A stretch of 64,000 nt of DNA, taken from assembly GCA_023213395.1 (NCBI GenBank), contig CM041465.1, positions 198,841,741 to 198,905,740 of the forward strand. Reading direction: 5' to 3'. The notes below the pieces were generated by a model, which did no database searches, was not told the origin of the DNA, and saw nothing but the letters and a program-made list of their open reading frames with translations. The stretch comes from Cycas panzhihuaensis (Eukaryota; Cycadophyta). A program made the translations under genes and the position numbers. Positions within the stretch are counted from its first letter, which is position 1. Each line of letters begins with the position of its first letter. Below, piece by piece: positions 26,439 to 38,196 of the stretch.

Positions 26439-26809
26439 GCGGAGAAAATTTTTAAAGTATATATAACATATATATATATTTGGAGAAAATTGACTTTAAT
26501 ATTTTATGTGCTAGAGGTATCCCACTTTCGGATTTCTATTGCGGTAATCCCCACTTTAATTGACAGCAATCACGAAGGAACAGAACGAGTGACCAATCAA
26601 ATGGGGGCACTTGGAGCTCTGGCAAAGTTCGTCATGCTGCAGATGCACTTTTCTCTACGTATTGAAATCTTTTACGTGGTGCAAATCCAGTGGCCACTCG
26701 ACTGTATTTTACAGACGTGAAATTTCCATTCACAAACAATCACAACCGAGGTTCTGAAAATATCTTCAATTCGGGGCGTTGGACTCGAGCGGTACCTACA
26801 ATTTGTTTG
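26085..26809 (+). promoter_or_regulatory. upstream region of the SWEET gene, no defined elements
   Basis: About 0.7 kb between the repeats and the SWEET start codon. It contains an AT microsatellite (26406-26433). GC content rises after about 26490, as is common near plant genes. I cannot place a TATA box or transcription start with confidence. The open frame at 26490-26720 shows no recognisable family and may simply be 5' UTR or promoter. Confidence 0.3.
26406..26433. repeat. AT microsatellite
   Basis: Uninterrupted (TA)n of about 28 bp, some 375 bp upstream of the SWEET start codon. Confidence 0.85.
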
Positions 26810-28345
26810 ATGGCGAATTTTAGCTTCATTCTTGAGTTACCGGTAAGATAATACCCTTCCTTGAACGCGCAATTTATAAGCTTCAGTAATTATTCTATTG
26901 AACCGTCGCAGTTTATCAAATTTGTCCTCGGGGCATTAAAATGATTCGTACTATAAATATATATCGTCTGATTCTGTTCCAGGAAACGTGCTATCGCTCT
27001 TGGTTTTCTTCTCGCCAATGTAAGTTCACATACTAATTGCGATGAATTAGCGCTCTGAAATCATTGTGCCTGTGGTTTGGGATATTCTGTTTAGATTTGT
27101 AACGCGTTGTGTTGAAGATTTCGGTTGACAGGAAAACATTCTGGCGGATAGTGAAAAACAAATCGACGGAGAATTTCAAAGGGTTACCTTACGTCTGCAC
27201 GCTGCTAAGCACTTCCCTTTGGACATATTATGGATTACTCAAGCCCGGCGGGTTGCTGATAGTTACGGTTAATGGGGCAGGTGCTGCAATGGAGGCGATC
27301 TTCGTGACTCTGTATCTTATATATGCTCCCAGAGAACGCAAGGCAAGTAATAGTTGATAAGATTGAATTAATTAAATAATTATTTTCATTGCATATAGAG
27401 AGTCCCTTGTACCGAATCATTGTGTTTGCACGTATTTAATTCCGCGTGTTAAAGAAAGCGAGTCAGAATTTAAATATAAATTGTGAGGAGTTCTTATTTG
27501 TATTGCAGGTGAAAACCGTTCGCTTAGTGCTGCTTCTGAATGTAACATTTTTTTGGGGGTGTGTTTTTGGTCACATTTCTGGCATTTCATCATAAGCTGC
27601 GGATAAATGCAGTGGGTGCCCTATGCTGTGGGTTCACCTTAGGAATGTATGCATCCCCCATGTCCGCTATGGTAGGTTTACGTTGCCGATTTATCTCAAA
27701 TAATCATTTAATAATATATGGGAATCATGTGTCGATCAAATAGAGTTATAATTTAAACTTAATTACATTCAACGTCCATTTATATGTAAATACGTATTGA
27801 TTTCTTATATATTCTTGAATATGGCGAATGAAAGAGAACCGTCATCGTAACAAAGAGCGTGGAGTTCATGCCATTTTTTCTGTCATTTTTTCTGTTTTTG
27901 AATGGAGTTTGGACAGCATATGCAGTATTTGTCCGGGACATGTACATTGGGGTTAGTAATATACCGCTTATTTTTTTTCTGATTTAGGATTGTGCAATCT
28001 AGAAATTGTTTCATATGCATGTTCTTTAAAAACTCGATTGAAGTATGAACCGAGTGCTGTTGGGAATAAAAATTCCTGCAGATCCCAAATGGAATCGGGT
28101 TCGTGCTGGGAGCTGCACAGCTAATTCTGTACGTGAAGTATTATAAAAAGAGAGAGCCCAAGAGTGGAGAAGAGGAAGCAGACGATCAGAAGAAAGCAGG
28201 CTCCGTGGACGTGGAGATAGCAGCTCCTGAAGAAATTGGCAACAAGAAGTGCATCAATAATGGTCTGCAAAACGGATGGAAACATTCACTGGTAAAAGAG
28301 CATGGCCATTGTAATAACCGTCTCCCAGATTGGAGACCGAATTAG
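26810..28345 (+). CDS. SWEET sugar transporter, clade IV (SWEET16/17-like), with two indels
   Basis: Six exons: 26810-26842, 26983-27019, 27132-27342, 27509-27671, 27835-27951, 28082-28345. SWEETs are seven-helix membrane uniporters of hexoses or sucrose, built from two MtN3/PQ-loop repeats; clade IV members act at the tonoplast. Repeat 1 shows [40 protein letters not shown] and VNGAGA. Repeat 2 shows [18 protein letters not shown] and [18 protein letters not shown] hydrophilic tail of about 70 residues follows. The KPGG...TVNGAGAA...YLIYAPRE pattern points to clade IV. Proline kinks and both binding-site Asn (VNG, PNG) are kept. Exon 1 is one base short of the expected 34 nt, and exon 4 (163 nt, expected 162) has an extra base in the T7/G5 run at 27548-27559, giving a stop at 27593. 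Without these indels it would encode about 274 residues. It is either a recent pseudogene or affected by sequence errors. Confidence 0.93.
27343..27508 (+). other. GC-AG intron 3 of the SWEET gene
   Basis: Exon 3 ends CGCAAG and the intron begins GCAAGT. The acceptor is TTGCAG before GTGAAAACC. Only this junction keeps the frame (RERK joined to VKTVRL). The nearby GT at 27347 would shift it. AAG followed by GCAAGT is the strong consensus for the rare but functional GC donor class. Confidence 0.8.
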
Positions 28346-28447
28346 CAGAGGATGGAGGAGAATGTTGGAGTAGATAAATAACATGGGAGACTCCTCCGAC
28401 TCCTCCTGCACCTTCCTGCAAATGATTATGTTGTGAGAATCTATGAT

Positions 28448-28453
28448 AATAAA
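28448..28453 (+). promoter_or_regulatory. possible polyadenylation signal of the SWEET gene
   Basis: AATAAA lies about 100 bases after the stop codon at 28343-28345. Position and sequence fit a near-upstream element, but plant signals are loose. Confidence 0.4.
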
Positions 28454-29827
28454 CAAATTGGGCACGCTACGCTCTGGTGGGGAACGTGAATCTAAAGTTC
28501 TTGTTGAGAGGATAAATCACAATTTGTAATACAACGATAACACTCTAAAAGCATCACAGTCGTAATTAGAAAAGTTTGGGAAAGTTTGTTCCCATGGAAG
28601 GGGATGGTGGAGTGGCCCTTAGTGTCGAAATTATTTATGTGAGGAAGCTCAACAATCCTTTGTAAATTTGCTAAGTTTTGAAAATGTTTTTTGTATTTTT
28701 TCTAATTTAATGATATCTAAATTACATTATAAAAATATAGTACAATTTAAAAAGGGTCTTTGAAAAAAAGTCTTAATGCATCTAAAACTACTAGAAGTAG
28801 GTGTAATAAAACTAAGCACAATAACTTACTCAAGAAACATGCGAGGAGTGACCTCTACCCACAAACCCATTGTAGGAATGCCTCTAGTTAGAGCTAAGAG
28901 TGAAAAGATAGCCAATCATTCTATTTCTTGTTTTTTACTAGTTGATAAGGTATTGAAACCTGGGTCAATGATATCATTGGGCTCTTTTCTATGAAGATTG
29001 GCAAAGGGATAAGGTCCAGTTTAAATAGCTTGTGACCTAAAACATTCTCTCAAGTTGAGAGTTTCTATTAATGAATAGGGTTAAAGGTTGTCCTATTAGA
29101 AATAACAATTCAACTTCCCATGAAATTGGAGTGATGGCATGGAGATTATAGAAATGGCTACATTTCCCATCTTATAGTGGAACATCTAGTGATGTGAGAG
29201 CATTTGAAAAATACTAATATGAATGATCAATTTATTGTGGCCATAACTTTTAATTTGGCTGTCTATTTGAGTCTATTTTTCTTTTTAAATACTCATCTTC
29301 AAAAATTGAACATTATCATTAAAGGAAGTGACTACTTAATGACTAATTGTCAAAATTTTTAGGTCTCAACAACATTATAAAATGGCCCAAAATTGCATTT
29401 TAAAATTATTTCTTACTTATATAAAAATTAATGAGTGTTATTTTTTTTAGTAAGGTGATTAATTATATGTAAGTTATGATTTTGGGGGTTTGTTATATGA
29501 TTAAGTATTCATACCACGCTTTTGAACAAATTAACTTTTGTTAAAAAAATTATTAAAACTGATACTAGTTAGGAAGTTATAAAAACATAAATTTTTTAAA
29601 TTGAGAGCCTTTTCACTTCAAATTAGAGGAGTGATTTTAGGAGTTAATTGTTAAAATTTTTACACGGCTAGAAATCTTGTATTTGTATATTTTAGATTAT
29701 AAACAAATGAGCTTTTTCAATTTGGGAAAGGAAAATCAAAAGTTTCATGGTGTCGCTTTCTATGTTAATTGGCTTTGTTTTACTTTGAACTTCTTATTTC
29801 CTACCTACTTGATTTGAGGATCCACCA
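28454..29827. other. SWEET 3' flank, no gene seen
   Basis: AT-rich sequence. An open frame at 28776-28994 has no recognisable family. No LTR, PBS or repeat with another part of the window was found here. Confidence 0.5.
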
Positions 29828-31412
29828 CTCTATCATTTAACCCTACCTCTACAAAGTAAAGTAATAGACTTAAATGCTCTTATGATGTTATCCATATTGA
29901 GAAATGATTATATATTGGTAAATAGTTACTTTAACATATCTAGAGCGAATGCATTTACTCTTAAACTAACCTTTAACTATAATACAAAAGAAGGCAAGAA
30001 GCCAAAGAAAAGATTAGCGAGAGAAGGAAATTTATTTTTAAAAACACAAGTTCATAGAGATTTTATATACTGACTTATCTCTCACGAACATGAAATAGTA
30101 ATAAAATGGCTTACTCTAATAGTAATTTGTAATGTTTTTTAAGACTAATTGAGCTTATAAAACATATGCAATTGAGCCATATGATTAATGAGCAATATAG
30201 CATACTAACAATATGAAGGGAAATATCATGTGTGCTTTCTATGTGAAATAAAAAAGTCTTTAATAATTCTTACAATAGTATCTATGCATGTTATGACTTT
30301 TAGAAGAGCAATTATTTATTATTTGATTTTTTATTATGTAATAACATAAAAGAAAGGGATGTAAGATGGAATAAAAGCATTTGTTTTTTAATGTAAAAAA
30401 TATAGATTACTAAAATGGATTTACCACCTAAGGAACTAGAAATTATTGTTAAGAATATGTCCATATGCTAAGGCATATAAAATGAACTTAAAAGAATAGT
30501 TTGATAGCTTTAAACATTGACCAGAGGTCATAACACACAAGCTAGAAACCTATCAAACATTGCCCTAATAATGTAATAAGCTCTAAATAATTAATATTTA
30601 ATTAATTGGGAGAAGTCAACTCTATCATTTAAACATACCTTTATCAAGCAAAGTAATAGACTTGAATGATCTTATAATGTTATCCATATTGAGAAATGAT
30701 TTTATATTGGTAAATAGTTACCTTAACATATTTAAATCCAACACGTTTACTCTTAAACTAGCCTTTAACTATAGTACAAAAGAAGGCAATAAGCCAAAGG
30801 AAAAATTAGCAAGAGAAGAAGATTCATTTAGGAAAAGATAAGTTCATAGAGATTTTATATAATGACTTGTCTTACATAAACATAAAATAGTAACCCAATG
30901 GCTTACTCTAACAGTAATTTGTAATGTTCTTTAAGACTAGTTGAGCTTATGAAACATATGCAATTGAGCCATATGACTGATGAGCAATATGACATGCTAA
31001 TAATATGAAGGTCAATATCATGTGTGCTTTCTAAGTGAAATTAAAAACTCTCTAATAATTCTTACAATAATATCTATGCACATTACATCTTATAAAAGAG
31101 CAATTACTTATCATTTTTTTTTTATTATGTAAGAATGTAAAAGAAAGGGATGTAAAATGGAATAAACACATTTGTCTTTTAATGGAAAAAATATAGACTA
31201 CTCAAAAGGGATTTGCCACTCAACAAACTAGAAATTATCCTTGAGAATTTGACCCTATGTTAAGGCACATAAAATGAACTTAGAAGAATAGTTTAATGGC
31301 TTTAAGCTTTGATTTATAGGTTGTAACACACAAGCTAGAAACCTATAGAACATCACCCTAATAATGTAATAAGCTCCAAATAATTAATATTTAATTAATT
31401 GGGAGAAGTCAA
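29828..31412. repeat. two-copy tandem duplication with a period of about 792 bp
   Basis: Copy 1 spans 29828-30619 and copy 2 spans 30620-31412 (792 and 793 bp). They align over their full length, for example at GTTATCCATATTGAGAAATG, at CAATTGAGCCATATGA and at the junction block TTAATTGGGAGAAGTCAACT, which also closes copy 2. A short frame in copy 1 (29882-30073) is not kept open in copy 2. The nature of the unit is unknown. It ends about 20 bp before the LTR of Gypsy G2. Confidence 0.85.
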
Positions 31413-31433
31413 CTCTATAATTTATACACACAC

Positions 31434-31830
31434 TATTAAGTAACCTCCTAAGGTTAGTGGCACATAAACATCTAATCGCATGGTTAAGGTGGATGTTGTT
31501 AATGTTAATTACTAATTTGTATGTGTGGGCCATATATGTCTACAATGAGATTAAAAGCCACATGGTTCACTAATAAGTTTTTAGAATAAGCGGTCACTTT
31601 TGTCTACTTATGGCCAAACATTTATAAAGAGATCTCTTATAATATAATCTTGTCTTGTTAGATTGTACTCATATATATATTATCTATGGGTGTTTTCTAA
31701 TCTTCACTACACTTTTCTCTTATACTTTTTATGTAATATAAGCTAATGAAGTGTTAATAAAGATCTATTATGCTCTCTTTTCTTTCATAAGCTTTTATTG
31801 GTATAAAAATTACTAGTCAAATTTGTATCA
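31434..31830 (+). repeat. 5' LTR of Gypsy G2
   Basis: Starts TATTAAG (expected TGTTAAG) and ends CA. It aligns with the G3 LTR (42299-42713), for example at the GGTTAAGGT block and at CCACATGG...CACTAATAAG. The divergence is high, so the start is accurate to a few bases. Confidence 0.65.
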
Positions 31831-31832
31831 AG

Positions 31833-31844
31833 TGGTAATAGAGT
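31833..31844 (+). other. primer-binding site of Gypsy G2
   Basis: TGGTAATAGAGT is a diverged TGGTATCAGAGC, two bases after the LTR end. G3 has TGGTATTAGAGA in the same place. Confidence 0.65.
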
Positions 31845-32059
31845 AAGGTGTAGAGATCTGGTGGGGGTATTTGGAAGTTGTAGAAATGGATTTTTTTTTT
31901 CCTTGGTGATTTTTGAAACCTTTCCTTACAAGTAAATTTCATTTTGAAATTTTATTCAATTCCAGTACTCTGTGTTAGTCAACTATAAGTGGGCAGTATA
32001 GCCCAAATCCTTATTCTTAGTTTCCCTTTCCTTAGAGTTTAGGTATAGACCCTATGCTA

Positions 32060-32521
32060 TTAAAGGGGAGATGTCTACTTGCTTTCAGATAATGTTCAAG
32101 ACTTATAAACACCCATAAGACATTCAATCAATGAATATATGAAATAATTGAATTCCTCATAAATGCTCTAAAATATAACGTGCATTAACTCATAATATCA
32201 AAGTACATTGCATGATAAAAGATTATATAGAAGAAAGCCTTCCATAAAGAACTAAAGAGGTTGTTACAAAGAATACTGAGAATGTTAAATATAAGATCAT
32301 GCAAGGTGATAGTCAGCACCTTGCATGATTAAATCAACTTTATAATAATTAAATACTAAGAGCAAATAAACCCCCACATATCTAGGTTCACAACATTAAG
32401 TTGTGACTTAACCCTTTTATGATAAAGAAGCCCTTAATACAAATTATGTACAAATATTACATCAATATAATATAATGGATTCTTAATGAATTAATGAAGC
32501 CTATCATTAATTCTTCTATTA
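32060..32521 (-). repeat. 3' LTR of Copia-A copy 2
   Basis: Pairs with 38197-38658. Shared blocks include GCATTAACTCATAATAT, CACCTTGCAT and AATTAAATCAACTTTAT. The outer end begins TTAAAGG where the partner has TGAAAGG. Confidence 0.9.
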
Positions 32522-32530
32522 CCCTCCCTT
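32522..32530 (-). other. polypurine tract of Copia-A copy 2
   Basis: The plus strand reads CCCTCCCTT directly inside the 3' LTR, so the minus strand reads AAGGGAGGG, as expected for plus-strand priming. Confidence 0.75.
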
Positions 32531-32559
32531 AATGATGAGTTCATTAATTTTGATACTAA

Positions 32560-34900
32560 GGCCAAGCTGAAAACTTTTGAATTTATCGCAAGAGCATACC
32601 TTTATAAAGATATTTGTAATCTGATCATTGGTATGCTTATAAATCAAATCTATCTCACCATTCTATATATGCTCGTTAATGAAGTGATGGTGAAACTCGA
32701 TGTGTTTAATTTTAGCATGGAACACATGATTCTCGGTCAATTTAAGAACACTTTGATTATCATAAAATAATGATGTAGCTTATGTTTGGCTAATTCTAAG
32801 CTCTTTAAGAATCCTCCTAAGCTAGATAGCATCAATAATTGCACTAACAATGACTTTATACTCAATTTCAGTTGAAGATAGAGTGACATTAGACTACTTT
32901 TTGTAATGTCATGAAACTAAAGCAGAACCCAGGTTAAAATAGTAGCATAAGGTTGATTACCAACTATCTTTGCATCTAGCCTAATCTGCATCAGTGTCAC
33001 CTATCAATAAAAGATTTTCCACATGACAGTAATCAAGTCTACACTAAAGAGTACCTCAAAGATATCTAAGAATCCTCATTACTACTTTCTAATATGAAAT
33101 CTTGGGTTGTCTCATGAACCTAAAATAGATTCCAATGGCATAGGTAATATCAGGTTGAATATGAGTAAGGTAAATTAATTTTCTCACAAGTTGCTTATAC
33201 AATATAGGATCCATAGGTTTTCCACACTCATCAATGGCTAATTTTAGACTTGACTCCATACGAGTTGGTAATTACTTACATTCATCCACCCTAAATTTTT
33301 ATAGAATTTCCTTCTTATATTTTGACTGTGAATGGATAAAAATGGCCTGACTCTTACTAAACTTCCATGCTAAGAAAATAATAAAGCAACTCGAGGCCAC
33401 TCATCTCAAATTTATTATTCAAATCTCCTTAGAGATGTATAATCCACTTTGTGTAATTATCAATTATTAACAAATCATCAATATAAAGTTAACCAAAGTG
33501 ATCAAACCATTATGGATTCTAATATACAGATTTAGATTTGAAGATGAGCAAATGAGTCCATGCTTTTGAAAGTATTCATCAATCTTTATATACCAAGCAT
33601 GATGTGATTATTTAAGGCCATACAACACCTTTTTTAATTTGTAGACTAGGTGTTCTTTTCTATGAACAATAAATCTAGGAGGTTGATTTATGTATATTTC
33701 CTCTTGCAAGTCACTATTTAAGAAGGTACTTTTTGCATTCATATGGTAAACAAACCAATTGAAATAAGTTTGAAGTACCAAAACAAGCCTTACAATGGTC
33801 ATGTTGGCAATTGGTGCAAATGTGTCATCATAATCAATACCTTTAACCCATTTGAAACCTTTGGCAATCAAACATACTTTATGTCATTAAATAGAAACAT
33901 TTATATGAAGTTTTATTTTATAAATATATCTATAATTAATTTGTTTTTTTCTCTTCAAGTAACTCAACAAGTGCTTAAGTATCATTTTGTATGATAGAAT
34001 CCATTTCTTTAGTTATTATTGTTTGCCATTTTAGATCTCTAATAAATTCCTCAAAAGTAGATGATTCAGGAGATAATAACATTTCTTCCATTAAGGTAAA
34101 GGATGACTTATATTTTGATTATCTCTTTGCTTGTTATGATGGTAAAGGAGCATAAGAGATTATCTGCATGTATCATTTGGTCAATTGCTTTGAAGTAGCC
34201 TCATCTTCAATATCCTTTAAAGGATTGATAGGTGTAGATATAGATGTAGAGGCAAGTGGTGTAGATGATGTACCAAAATTTTATGTTAATGTAGAAGGCA
34301 TATGTTCTACAAGAATATTTTGTGAAGTAAGAGGATCAATAATTTTTATTGGATTTCTCACAATGAAGGAATTTTATTGGCTTTCTTGATTCAAGTTTAA
34401 TGCCATTCTTAAATTCCTTGAATTTAGTAAAGAGTTTTGATTTCTACTTTAGGAAAGATACCCAAACATTTCTAACATAGTCATTAATAAATGTGATAAA
34501 ATGACAACAACCTCCAAAGAATACTTTAGGTATGAGCCCATAAATGTTTTAATATACTAGACCTAAAGGTTCCTTTACATATTAGGCTCTTCCATCTCAC
34601 CTAAAAGGAGCCTAATGATGTTTTCCCATAACACATGCCTCACAAATACATTTAGTCTACTTTATATTTGGTATACCATGCACCATATTTAATTTATAAA
34701 GCAAATAAAGAGTGTTTATATTCAAGTAATCTAGGCATTGATGCCATAATTAGTCTTTTAGAATTTAAGGAGAAACATATGACTTTGAAGTAAATTGATT
34801 ATTTAAATATGATGTTGAAGTAGAAGGATCAAAAGTGCAAGCTAAATTACTACAAGAACTAAATTCATGTGACTGGATCAATGGTCTAGTTATAACATTA
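32560..34900 (-). pseudogene. Copia-A2 pol remnant (RNase H, RT, integrase)
   Basis: RNase H lies near 32600-33300. RT has an open block at 33608-33871 with GYDDTFAPI, FLNSDLQEEIYINQP and LVYKLKKVLYGLK. The first catalytic Asp is Asn here (HMNAKSTF for the usual MDVKSAF). The YIDD box is still present near 33475-33490. The integrase core is near 34440-34530 (FITFINDY, VWVSFLK); the expected FIDDY pattern reads FINDY. The deletion near 34360 removes sequence between the integrase core and RT. Confidence 0.8.
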
Positions 34901-35449
34901 AGATTGTATAGTCCTTAATCTTCATATCCTAAGGCAATTAAGTTACCATTCAAATCTATAATCAGGCATTTTCTAAAATGGCTAAACAAAACATCAAAGT
35001 TTTATTTATTTATCTAGTTAATTAATAGTAGGTTATGTGTCATTTAGTAAGATGATGTGGAGTATTTGAACTCTTTAATGAGATAAGGACATTACTAATC
35101 TTGGTAACTTCTAGAGTTCTATCTTCTCCAAAATTGGTATATTAATCCTAAATTGGTCTTATATTAGTGAGTTCTTCTAAACCAATCACATATTGTGAGG
35201 CACTTGAATCGATCAACTAGGAATGAGTTAATAAAGCAGTGAAGAAATGATTTTAAGAGTTGGCCATGTGGCCTCCTTGATTATGTCTCTAGTTACAATT
35301 CCTATTTTTTTGGTTGCTCTAAGGAGCATTCTAATTTTATCTCCTTAGTCTTTGGTAATTTGGATGATTTTGCCTCTATGGCCCCTGATAATTTTTACAT
35401 CCATAATTGTAATTACCCTGCATAGTGGGGTGGTTTTGAAACTATTATT

Positions 35450-37100
35450 GTTAAAGGTCAACTCTATTTTCTCTACAGTCAGGTGCTATATGTCTAAATT
35501 TACCACAATAGTGATAAACAATCTAAGGAATATAACGTGGTTGAGGCTGATGTGACTAATATAACTATTGATTAGTCTATTGTTTCAAATTCATTAGACC
35601 AAATTGATTTATTAAATATGGATGTTATGGTCTTCCTCTATGTTAGGTTACAAATGTTGGTGTGGAAGAGGAAGCACCTATATTCCCCGAATAATTTAAA
35701 ATACATTATTTTAAGAGTAGTAGACCCTCAAATGTGCTAAAATCAATACTATCAAGTCAATCTATATGTGATAGATTAGATATGAGGGAGTTATAACCAT
35801 TCACAATCTAAGATACGAAATCATTGTCATCTGGTAGCTAATCCATCACTGACAACTAATTTTGAATCACCTTAGTCTAATATAAATGAGCTACTATAGA
35901 TCCTATTAATACAATGGAGTAAAGTTAGGCTTTGAGAATCATTGTTGTAACATTATCCTTCCTCTCATAGAGTGCATATATGATATTCAAAGCATTTAGA
36001 GAGGTGGGGGCAAGTTCAATATTCTAGTCGACATTATCTTCACACGATAGGCACAAAAAAGAAAGGGCAACTTTGCCAAACTCTTTAAAGGTAGCTACAA
36101 CATCAGGATTAGGAGGAATGAGGTTATTAAAATCACTAGGTTATTGAATAAGAACTAGCTTTGAAAATTTTCTAGAAACATAAGGCTAAAGTTTATATAT
36201 TATCAATATATTCTTGATATATTTCTTCTAAGCCAAGAAATTATCATTGCCAAAAAGTTTAATAGTATTAGCTATAATCATTTGAAGTGCTATGATGTTT
36301 GATATGTATCCCATCTAGCTAAAAATATATATTAATCTAGGATCTATGTCTCAGTATCTCTAATCCTAATAACCCCTAGTAGTTGAGATGGTTATGTCTA
36401 ATGGCATACTTACTTATTAGTGGTAGCTCGAGGACCCAATATACTTGAAGGTAAATAGGCACTATAGAAGGCTCTACCACCTGTTTAACATTGTTAATCC
36501 AGTTGCACTAGATTTACAACCTAAATGATAGATCCATATTTAAGGGCACACTTATAGCCAAGGTGTTCACCCCCTCTAGGTTAAGATGGTCTCCAAGCTC
36601 CAAGGTTTTAGGTATAACACCTTAGCTTGCCACTCCATACACCTAATAACTAATAGACTTCTCTAATATCTGTAAAATTCAAGAAAGACCATTAGCATAT
36701 GTGGAGTGGTAACTTCCAGGGTCTTAGTTATCTCCCTTACAAGGCTAGTAATTGGTGGTTCAATTAAGTATTATCTTTTTAATTTTTTGTATTAATTTTG
36801 AAAAGATTTTATGAGTAAAAGATTAAAGTTCATGTTTTAAGTAGTAGAAACTTTAAAAAGCCCTAAAAAACTAAAAATTTACCAAAAATAGATTAAAAAC
36901 ATTCCTTAAAAGGCTTTGAAAATGATTAAAATTTGATTAAAAAATGGGTTTAAGTAATATGAATATGGTACGAATATACTAATTTGAATAACCTAAAGTT
37001 TTTAACTTTATAAATAAAATAAAATAAATGATGGCATTTTGAAAAGACGATAACAAAGTTTAGATACTAGCAACTAATTCTTTCTACATAAGCTATGAAA
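35450..37100 (-). pseudogene. Copia-A2 gag remnant
   Basis: A zinc knuckle near 35475-35525 on the minus strand reads YHYCGKFRHIAPDC, so the first Cys of CX2CX4HX4C is now Tyr. The gag body to its right is fragmented, with no long frame. It is assigned by position and by alignment with copy 1. Confidence 0.6.
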
Positions 37101-37480
37101 TCTCATTTTGTTTTCTGTATTATAAAGAGGACATTTCCAAGGTCAGAATGAATAGCCATATGGAATAGTTTCAGTAATCTAATAGTTAGGAAGAATCATA
37201 TAAAATTAATAATTATGTCTAAATCTATAATATGAAGTAGATCAAGCAAATTTAAGTGTTAACAAACTTTGTTTGCATATGTATTACCTCTAAATCTTCT
37301 ACACCAAGCTTTAATCATCAAACAACCATAAAAAAAGCTAAGATTATAGTCCACCACACAAAAATATAGCCCATAGAAATCATTGTTATATAGATGACAA
37401 TGTTGTGGAGATCTAGAGAAGATCACTAGAGATTAAATGAGGCAGTAGCCATAAAATTAACAAGCCATTAATGACACATC

Positions 37481-37705
37481 TTATGTAGAGGAACATAGAG
37501 GCCATACAAGGAGAGAATAGTTGAGCACAGAGGACCATAAACAATAAATGATAGCCATGTAGAGACAAATAATAGACAAGCCAATAGATGTAGAGATGTC
37601 AAAAAAACACATAGGGATGTGAGGATGTTTCACAATGATCATCATGATGGTAGCTATGCAAACAGTGGCCATGCTAGCAAGAGAAGTAAGCCCAAACAAA
37701 GACAT
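37481..37705 (-). CDS. hydrophobic leader ORF of Copia-A copy 2, unknown
   Basis: A 74-codon frame with its own ATG at 37705-37703 lies between the PBS and gag. The product would be strongly hydrophobic with two to three possible membrane segments (around SLASMATVCIATIMMIIV and STSIGLSIICLYMAIIYC). The block FGLTSL...VKHPHI and the second half STSIG...YMAIIY are both recognisable in copy 1, though there in two frames. I know no family for it. It may be a fossil accessory ORF or chance; the AT-rich leader makes hydrophobic frames likely by composition alone. Confidence 0.35.
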   Translation of the reverse strand: MSLFGLTSLASMATVCIATIMMIIVKHPHIPMCFFDISTSIGLSIICLYMAIIYCLWSSVLNYSLLVWPLCSST

Positions 37706-38182
37706 AGATGGGAGTCACAAATCGTAGTCTTGCATGTAATCCCTCATGCAGATGGAAGCCAAGTATAAGATTTAGAGAGAATTACAACTTACACAAAGGT
37801 AAGTATAAACCACCAAAGCCAAGAGATGAATTGAGGTTGCCACTCTGTTCAACAATCATAATACATCTTAAACATAGCCAATAAATCATATCATAAAGAG
37901 TACCTTTTGATATATAGATCAGGTCCTTAAATACAACCAAGAGATCATCAATTTAAGCTATAAAGCATTTCAATATTTATTCAATGACGTAAAAATTAAC
38001 GATGAGATTTTACAAAGGATAACTCTTTAATATAAAAGCCATTTAATTTGATTAACAAATCAAAAATGCTAGAGGCATATCCATTTTCTCTAATTCAATT
38101 GAGACAATGAAGGTGGTAGTTGACATTAGTTACTACACAGAGGGAGGTTAAGTAAATAGATTGGAAATTAGCTAGAAACTTG

Positions 38183-38194
38183 GCTCTGCTACTA
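38183..38194 (-). other. primer-binding site of Copia-A copy 2
   Basis: The plus strand reads GCTCTGCTACTA, the reverse complement of a diverged TGGTATCAGAGC, two bases inside the 5' LTR that begins at 38197. Confidence 0.7.
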
Positions 38195-38196
38195 AG

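Noticed and set aside
26490-26720. Coding exon upstream of the SWEET start
   Set aside because: No similarity to SWEET N-termini. Exon 1 with MANFSFIL at 26810 followed by the diagnostic 37-nt exon 2 accounts for the gene start.
28776-28994. A second gene downstream of SWEET
   Set aside because: 72-codon frame without family resemblance, splice context or repeat copy.
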